Shown here one piece after another: positions 59,857-64,000 of a stretch of DNA of 64,000 nt. Source of the stretch: Bradyrhizobium lablabi (GTDB lineage: Bacteria > Pseudomonadota > Alphaproteobacteria > Rhizobiales > Xanthobacteraceae); assembly GCF_900141755.1 (NCBI RefSeq), contig NZ_LT670844.1, positions 7,784,501 through 7,848,500 on the forward strand, written 5' to 3'. A program made the position numbers and the translations under genes. The notes under the pieces were generated by a model that ran no database searches, was not told the origin of the DNA, and worked only from the letters and a program-made list of their open reading frames with translations. Positions within the stretch are counted from its first letter, which is position 1; each line of letters opens with the position of its first letter.

Positions 59857-60584
59857 GCGGCGATCTGCTCGGCGATAATCTCGCCGGCTTCCGCGGCGCG
59901 ATCCTGCTCGGCGAAGGTTTTGGCGTCGACCGCGGAAAACGTCACGCGATCGCCGGGTTCCAGGAGAAAGGTCGGATCGCGATGCAGCTGGTAGGTTCTA
60001 ACCGCCGTCCGCCCCAGAAGATGCCAGCCGCTCGGACCGGCGAGACATTGCACGCCGGTCTGCACGCCGCCGATCGAGATCGTGCCGGCGGGTGTCAACA
60101 GGCGCGGATTTTGTCGCCGCGACATGTGCAGGAATTTCTCGAGACCGCTCAGATAGGACCAGCCCGGCGTAAAGCCGATCATGGCGACGCGGTAATCGCC
60201 GGCGACATGCCGCGCCACGATATCGTCCGGGGTGGTCTTCAGCGTTTTGGCAACATCCTCCAGATCGATGCCATGTTCGCCACCGTAAACCACGGGAATG
60301 CGCCAGCGCCGCGTCCTGGTCTCCGGCGGAACCGGCCGCAGCGCGAGCGCGGTGAGCTTTGCGCCGAGCTTATCGAAATCGATCTGCAGGGGATCGTAAT
60401 GCACCAGCAGCGATCGATAGGTCGGCACCGTCTCGGTGATGCCGGCAACCGGCTCACTTGCGAGCGTGCGATCGAGCGCCAGCACCCGCTGGTTTGCGGC
60501 ATCATCGATGTTGCGGCTGAATTCGACCGTGATGGCGCTGTCGCCACTGGGCAGAATACGGGGCGGGGAGAGCGTCGCGGCCAT
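59853..60584 (-). CDS. pxpB: 5-oxoprolinase subunit PxpB
   Basis: 243 residues from ATG 60584 (MAATLSPPRILPSGDSAITV), the usual start for this family; a 63-residue upstream extension is rejected. The KipI-like domain shows RRWRIPVVYGGEHGIDLEDV, VAMIGFTPGWSYLSGL and the end GGVQTGVQCLAGPSGWHLLG. First gene of the pxp operon. It partners PxpC. Confidence 0.94.
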   Translation of the reverse strand: MAATLSPPRILPSGDSAITVEFSRNIDDAANQRVLALDRTLASEPVAGITETVPTYRSLLVHYDPLQIDFDKLGAKLTALALRPVPPETRTRRWRIPVVYGGEHGIDLEDVAKTLKTTPDDIVARHVAGDYRVAMIGFTPGWSYLSGLEKFLHMSRRQNPRLLTPAGTISIGGVQTGVQCLAGPSGWHLLGRTAVRTYQLHRDPTFLLEPGDRVTFSAVDAKTFAEQDRAAEAGEIIAEQIAA

Positions 60585-60818
60585 GGCCTCAGAGGTCTTC
60601 GGTGGAAACCAAGCTCTAGCCTGTTTTGCGCCGCAGTGGAATTCGCAATCCCGCAAATGCGCCTGCAAGTTCAATAAATTAATCCGCATGATCGCGATAA
60701 GACGCCCTAATTGCGCCGTCTCGATTAGGCCCCTCCCGGGGACGGCACTTGACGCGATGCCTGTGCCCCGCAAGATGCGCCCGCCGAATAAATCCGAAAA
60801 ACCGGAGTTGCCCGTTCG

Positions 60819-61517
60819 ATGTCCCTGTCCCCCGAAGCGATCAAGACCCTTTCCGGCGTATCCACCGCCACCATCACCACGGTTCTCCTCAAAAAGGGCC
60901 TGCGAAATGTCTGGATGCGCGGGTCGCGCCCGCTGCGCCCGGGACAGAAACGATTGGTCGGATCGGCCTTTACGCTGCGTTTCGTACCAGCACGCGAGGA
61001 TCTCGCGACGCCGGAATCCTGGTCGTCGCCGATCTCGACCCGCACCGCCATCGAAGCCATGCCGGAAGGCTGCATCGCCGTGGTCGACGCCATGGGCATC
61101 ACCGACGCCGGCATCTTCGGCGATATTTTGTGCGCGCGCATGGTGAAACGCGGCGTCGCTGCGCTCGTCACTGACGGCGTCGTGCGCGATCTCGAAGGCG
61201 TGCTCGGCACGGGATTGCCGGTGTGGTGTGACGGGTATGCCGCGCCGCCCTCGGTCGCGGGCCTGACGTTTGTCGGCTGGGGTGAGCCGATCGGCTGCGG
61301 CGGCGTCGCGATCTTCCCGGACGACGTTATCGTTGCCGATCAGGATGGCGCGGTGGTGATTCCGAAAGCGTTTGTCGACCTGATCCTGGCCGAAGGCGCC
61401 GAACAGGAACGCATGGAAGCCTGGATCGTGGAGCAGGTGAATTCAGGCGCGGTGCTGCCGGGTCTCTATCCCATGAATGCCGAGACCAAGGCGCGCTATG
61501 CCGCCTCGAAGAAATAA
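60819..61517 (+). CDS. RraA-family protein (aldolase / RNase regulator-like)
   Basis: 232 residues. The RraA signature includes EGCIAVVDAMGITDAGIFGD, LCARMVKRGVAALVTDGVVR and DLEGVLGTGLPVWCDGYAAP, with Arg and Asp at the metal-binding place. In most bacteria these proteins are 4-hydroxy-4-methyl-2-oxoglutarate/oxaloacetate aldolases; regulation of RNase E is proven only for some. Divergent from the pxp operon; the cupin gene follows 44 bp downstream. Confidence 0.87.
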   Translation: MSLSPEAIKTLSGVSTATITTVLLKKGLRNVWMRGSRPLRPGQKRLVGSAFTLRFVPAREDLATPESWSSPISTRTAIEAMPEGCIAVVDAMGITDAGIFGDILCARMVKRGVAALVTDGVVRDLEGVLGTGLPVWCDGYAAPPSVAGLTFVGWGEPIGCGGVAIFPDDVIVADQDGAVVIPKAFVDLILAEGAEQERMEAWIVEQVNSGAVLPGLYPMNAETKARYAASKK

Positions 61518-61561
61518 TCAGGACGCAGCCCAACAGCGTCTGCCATGACAGGAGGAACACC

Positions 61562-61969
61562 ATGAATATCCATCTCGCCGGTTCTCGGCCGACGCGCCGA
61601 GCGCCAAAAGAGTATTTTACCGGGACCGTCTGGCAGGATCCGATCATCGCGACCGAGGCGCCGGCACGCGCTGTCGCGAACCGCGTATCCTTCGAACCGG
61701 GTGCGCGGACGGCGTGGCACACCCACCCGCTGGGGCAGACGCTCTATGTCGTCACGGGCGTCGGACGGGTGCAAAGCAAGGGCGGGCCGGTGCGCGAGAT
61801 CAAGGCGGGTGACGTCGTCTGGATTCCGCCCGGTGAGAAACATTGGCACGGCGCCTCGCCGGCCAATGGCATGACCCATGTCGCGATACAGGAAGCGCTG
61901 GACGGAAGTCACGTGACCTGGATGGAGCATGTGACGGATGCGGAATTTACCGCTGACGTCGGCAAGTAG
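61562..61969 (+). CDS. Cupin protein of the (R)-mandelonitrile lyase-like group
   Basis: 135 residues and one cupin domain. Metal ligands: RTAWHTHPLGQTLYVVTGVG supplies His, His and Gln in place of the common Glu, and EKHWHGASP supplies the last His. The HxH...Q...H set matches metal-dependent cupin hydroxynitrile lyases and related carboxymuconolactone-type enzymes. The natural substrate is unknown. Ribosome-binding site AGGAGG lies before the ATG. Probably cotranscribed with the RraA gene. Confidence 0.86.
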   Translation: MNIHLAGSRPTRRAPKEYFTGTVWQDPIIATEAPARAVANRVSFEPGARTAWHTHPLGQTLYVVTGVGRVQSKGGPVREIKAGDVVWIPPGEKHWHGASPANGMTHVAIQEALDGSHVTWMEHVTDAEFTADVGK

Positions 61970-62024
61970 CGATTTACCGTTCCCCGGCGGCGGCGGCGCG
62001 CCATGTCCGGGACACGATGGACTG

Positions 62025-62381
62025 TCAAATCCGCTGCGCGGTCCAGGTGCCCGAGCACAACGCGCCGCGCCAGGTGCCCGATCCGGACGTGCTCGAGAGG
62101 TGACCGAAGCCGACCGCATGCTTCATGCCGCTTGCAAGCGTCACGCTGATGTTGCCGGCGTCGGCAACGCGGCCTGATGCCGTCATCAGCGGATTGTTCG
62201 AGGCGACCTGGCCGTTGTTGATGCCGATCGAGACGGTTGTACCGCCGCCGCAGGCCGAATTCGATGAGGCGATCTGGACATTCCAGGCGCCGTCAAATGT
62301 CGCCGCCGCACCGGCAGGTGTTGCAGCTGAGATTCCCGCGAGCATCAGGATAGCGACTGTGGCTGTGTGAAAACGCTGCAT
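62025..62381 (-). CDS. Small secreted protein, paralogue of the one at 290
   Basis: 118 residues from ATG 62381 (MQRFHTATVAILMLAGISAA; signal peptide cut near A-G-A-A), with GGGGG upstream. The mature part has FDGAWNVQIASSNSACGGGT, a hydrophilic middle with two GxI strands and the end LCSGTWTAQRI. This mirrors the protein at 290-649 in length, cysteine spacing and C-terminal motif. Periplasmic, function unknown. Confidence 0.72.
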   Translation of the reverse strand: MQRFHTATVAILMLAGISAATPAGAAATFDGAWNVQIASSNSACGGGTTVSIGINNGQVASNNPLMTASGRVADAGNISVTLASGMKHAVGFGHLSSTSGSGTWRGALCSGTWTAQRI

Positions 62382-62683
62382 GACAACCCCCTGTGTTGGT
62401 CCGACGCCGACACCGTCACACATCCTTTCCTCCGGGAATGTGATTGGAATCACACCGCAAGTTCGCAGCCATCAACTAACATCCGCCTCGGGTCGGCGAG
62501 CGAAACTTGGCCAAGCCATCGCGCCACTACGATTCGGTTCGAACCCTTGCGCGTTCTTGAACGACCACCGCATGAGTGTACAATCTGCAGGGATTTTTCG
62601 CGGTAACACTCGAGACAAAAGGTGCGTGAAACCAACGATATACGACAGGGTGGGTGATTTTCCCCAAACTCCCGGAGAATTTG

Positions 62684-63328
62684 ATGAAGCGAGCCCTTCT
62701 GTCAATCGTTTGCGGCGCCGCTCTCATTGCGAACTCCGTTGTCTGTGCCGCCGATCCGCTATCCGACAAGGAGATGGCCGACCGCTATTTTCAGGCCGCA
62801 CAGTCCGGAGATAACGACGCGCAGTTTTTTCTTGGCGCGCTTTATTCCGCAGGCGCCGGGCGGCCAAGGTCCGATGAGCAGGCCTTCCAGTGGTTTTCGC
62901 GCGCCGCCGAGCAGGGTCATTCGCACGCGATGCTGGTGCTCGCCGGATTGTATGCGATCGGGCGGGGAACGGCGAAAGACAACGTCAACGCCTACAAATG
63001 GGCTTACATCGTTTCCGTCGGTACCCGGGTTGACGAGTTCCGCAACGGTGCCCGCCAATTGATGGGCGTTCTGGAAACCAGAATGACACCGGCAGAACTC
63101 AGCCAGGCCAGGGCCGCGGCCGCCGACTGGCACGCGGTACCGACCCAGGCCAGGCTCGCCACGCCGTCAGAAACGGCGCCACCGCAGCCTTCGCCGCCCG
63201 TCTCGAAGCCATCGCCGTCGGCGAGTGCCGCTGCCCCTTCGGCGCCGACGGCCAGCAGCAAGAAAGACGATATCGACACGTTGATGGACAAAATGCCGTC
63301 CGAACTGCGCAAGCGGCTCGGCTTCTAA
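62684..63328 (+). CDS. Sel1-repeat secreted protein
   Basis: 214 residues from ATG 62684, with GGAGAA 5 nt upstream. Signal peptide to about residue 24 (ending C-A-A-D). Sel1-like repeats at about 35-115: DAQFFLGALYSAGAGRPRSD and HAMLVLAGLYAIGRGTAKDN. A Pro/Ser/Ala-rich linker and a charged end follow (DDIDTLMDKMPSELRKRLGF). It is an exported protein-interaction module and precedes an adaptor gene by 12 bp, perhaps in the same operon. Confidence 0.8.
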   Translation: MKRALLSIVCGAALIANSVVCAADPLSDKEMADRYFQAAQSGDNDAQFFLGALYSAGAGRPRSDEQAFQWFSRAAEQGHSHAMLVLAGLYAIGRGTAKDNVNAYKWAYIVSVGTRVDEFRNGARQLMGVLETRMTPAELSQARAAAADWHAVPTQARLATPSETAPPQPSPPVSKPSPSASAAAPSAPTASSKKDDIDTLMDKMPSELRKRLGF

Positions 63329-63340
63329 GAGGTAATGCCG

Positions 63341-64000
63341 ATGCCCTCGCGCAATCTTGTCTGGTCCGCCTCCATGCTCGCAGCGCTTGCGGCCGTAGCG
63401 GTTGGCGGAGCCTATCTGGAATATCCGGACTTCTTTCGGCCGCCAACGATGACCGCGGCAACGTCCATCCTCGCGCCGGTCTCGGAGGCGATCTATGGAA
63501 CTGGAACCGTCGAGCCCGAGCGCTGGGCGAAAGTCGTGCCGTTGCAGCGACGGCGGTTGGTAGACCTGTGCCGCTGCGAGGGGCAGGCCGTGCGCGCCGG
63601 CCAAATCCTCGGCCGCCAGGACGACGCCGAAGAAGTCTCGGCGCTGCATGAATTGGAAATCAACAATGAACAATTGCAGCGCGACCGCGATCGGGCCGAG
63701 CGCGACCGCGACAAGAGCGACGCGGCGAAGACCGAATACGAGCAACGCCAGACCCAACTCGATGAATCCAAATCGCGCATCAGCGCCCAGAAGGTACGCG
63801 TCGATTCGCTGGTGCTGCGCGCGCCGCTAGATGGAATGGTGCTGCGGCGCGACGGCGAGGTCGGCGAGATCGTTGGACCGACCGACGTGCTGTTCTGGGT
63901 CGGTCCGCCAACGCCAATGCAGGTGGTGGCGGAAATCAACGAGGAGGAAATCACCCGGATCGCCGTCGGGCAGAAGGCCTTTTTACGAAGCGAGGCCTTT
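63341..64000 (+). CDS. HlyD-type periplasmic adaptor, C-terminus cut by window edge
   Basis: At least 220 residues. N-terminal membrane anchor (LVWSASMLAALAAVAVGGAY), then a biotinyl-lipoyl-like half motif (VDLCRCEGQAVRAGQILGRQ), a long coiled coil (about 95-145, NNEQLQRDRDRAERDRDK) and the second half motif LRAPLDGMVLRRDGEVGEIV. This is the layout of membrane-fusion proteins of ABC or RND export systems. ATG 63341 is preferred over 63335 because AAGAGG is 8 nt away. It has no stop inside the window. Confidence 0.85.
   Translation, partial: MPSRNLVWSASMLAALAAVAVGGAYLEYPDFFRPPTMTAATSILAPVSEAIYGTGTVEPERWAKVVPLQRRRLVDLCRCEGQAVRAGQILGRQDDAEEVSALHELEINNEQLQRDRDRAERDRDKSDAAKTEYEQRQTQLDESKSRISAQKVRVDSLVLRAPLDGMVLRRDGEVGEIVGPTDVLFWVGPPTPMQVVAEINEEEITRIAVGQKAFLRSEAF

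Overview
The window looks like a chromosomal segment of a Bradyrhizobium-type alphaproteobacterium (Nitrobacteraceae). Evidence: high GC; a complete ndvB/ndvD/ndvC locus for the cyclic beta-(1,3),(1,6)-glucan known from Bradyrhizobium japonicum; a phosphatidylcholine synthase; a TTG-started Flp pilin; many small Cys-poor secreted proteins of rhizobial type; and dispersed palindromic repeats typical of this group. Gene names come from motifs and remembered family features, with no database search.

Layout. 1-3.2 kb: small secreted proteins, a formyltransferase-fold protein and a small HTH protein. 3.25-10.9 kb: an accessory stretch between a truncated tRNA-Lys copy (3254-3305) and an intact tRNA-Lys(UUU) (10820-10895). 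It holds an IS5-type remnant, an ArsR/SRPBCC/GFA gene set, a MITE-like repeat present twice, and a complete 1378-bp IS3-family element inserted in the second MITE copy. 11.0-17.0 kb: the ndv glucan locus, with a decayed partial duplicate of ndvB between ndvB and ndvD. 17.2-26.9 kb: SPOR-like protein, glmU, glmS (amino-sugar and cell-wall precursors), a DUF502 membrane protein, a rhodanese, two tandem REP/GIY-YIG/REP cassettes, and recG. 27.0-31.3 kb: a second accessory stretch with a frameshifted TumE-type toxin and its antitoxin, a GrpB-family protein, an orphan antitoxin-like protein, a membrane adenylate cyclase and a multi-stem RNA-like element. 31.3-42 kb: sdhE-mfd, a degenerate GGDEF protein, a pilin, an ANL-family protein without its P-loop, a peptide-binding protein, an IalB protein and HspQ.

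42-51.8 kb: AEC transporter, UbiH-type monooxygenase, phosphatidylcholine synthase, TerC, quinone oxidoreductase, class III aminotransferase, a TPR protein and rimO. 52.0-57.5 kb: a nitrate-assimilation module on the plus strand, nasT-nasS (sensor/antiterminator pair) followed by a ferredoxin-type nitrite reductase and a flavoprotein that carries a four-cysteine domain in place of the usual flavodoxin domain; translational overlaps suggest coupling within each pair. 58.0-62 kb: 5-oxoprolinase genes pxpB-pxpC-pxpA on the minus strand, then an RraA-like protein and a cupin on the plus strand. 62-64 kb: another small secreted protein related to the one at 290-649, a Sel1-repeat protein, and the start of an HlyD-type periplasmic adaptor cut by the window edge.

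The most unusual items are the duplicated REP/GIY-YIG/REP cassettes, the wobble-paired structured element upstream of sdhE, the toxin/antitoxin reading frame fused by a one-base insertion, the truncated ndvB duplicate, and the probable ATT start of ndvC.
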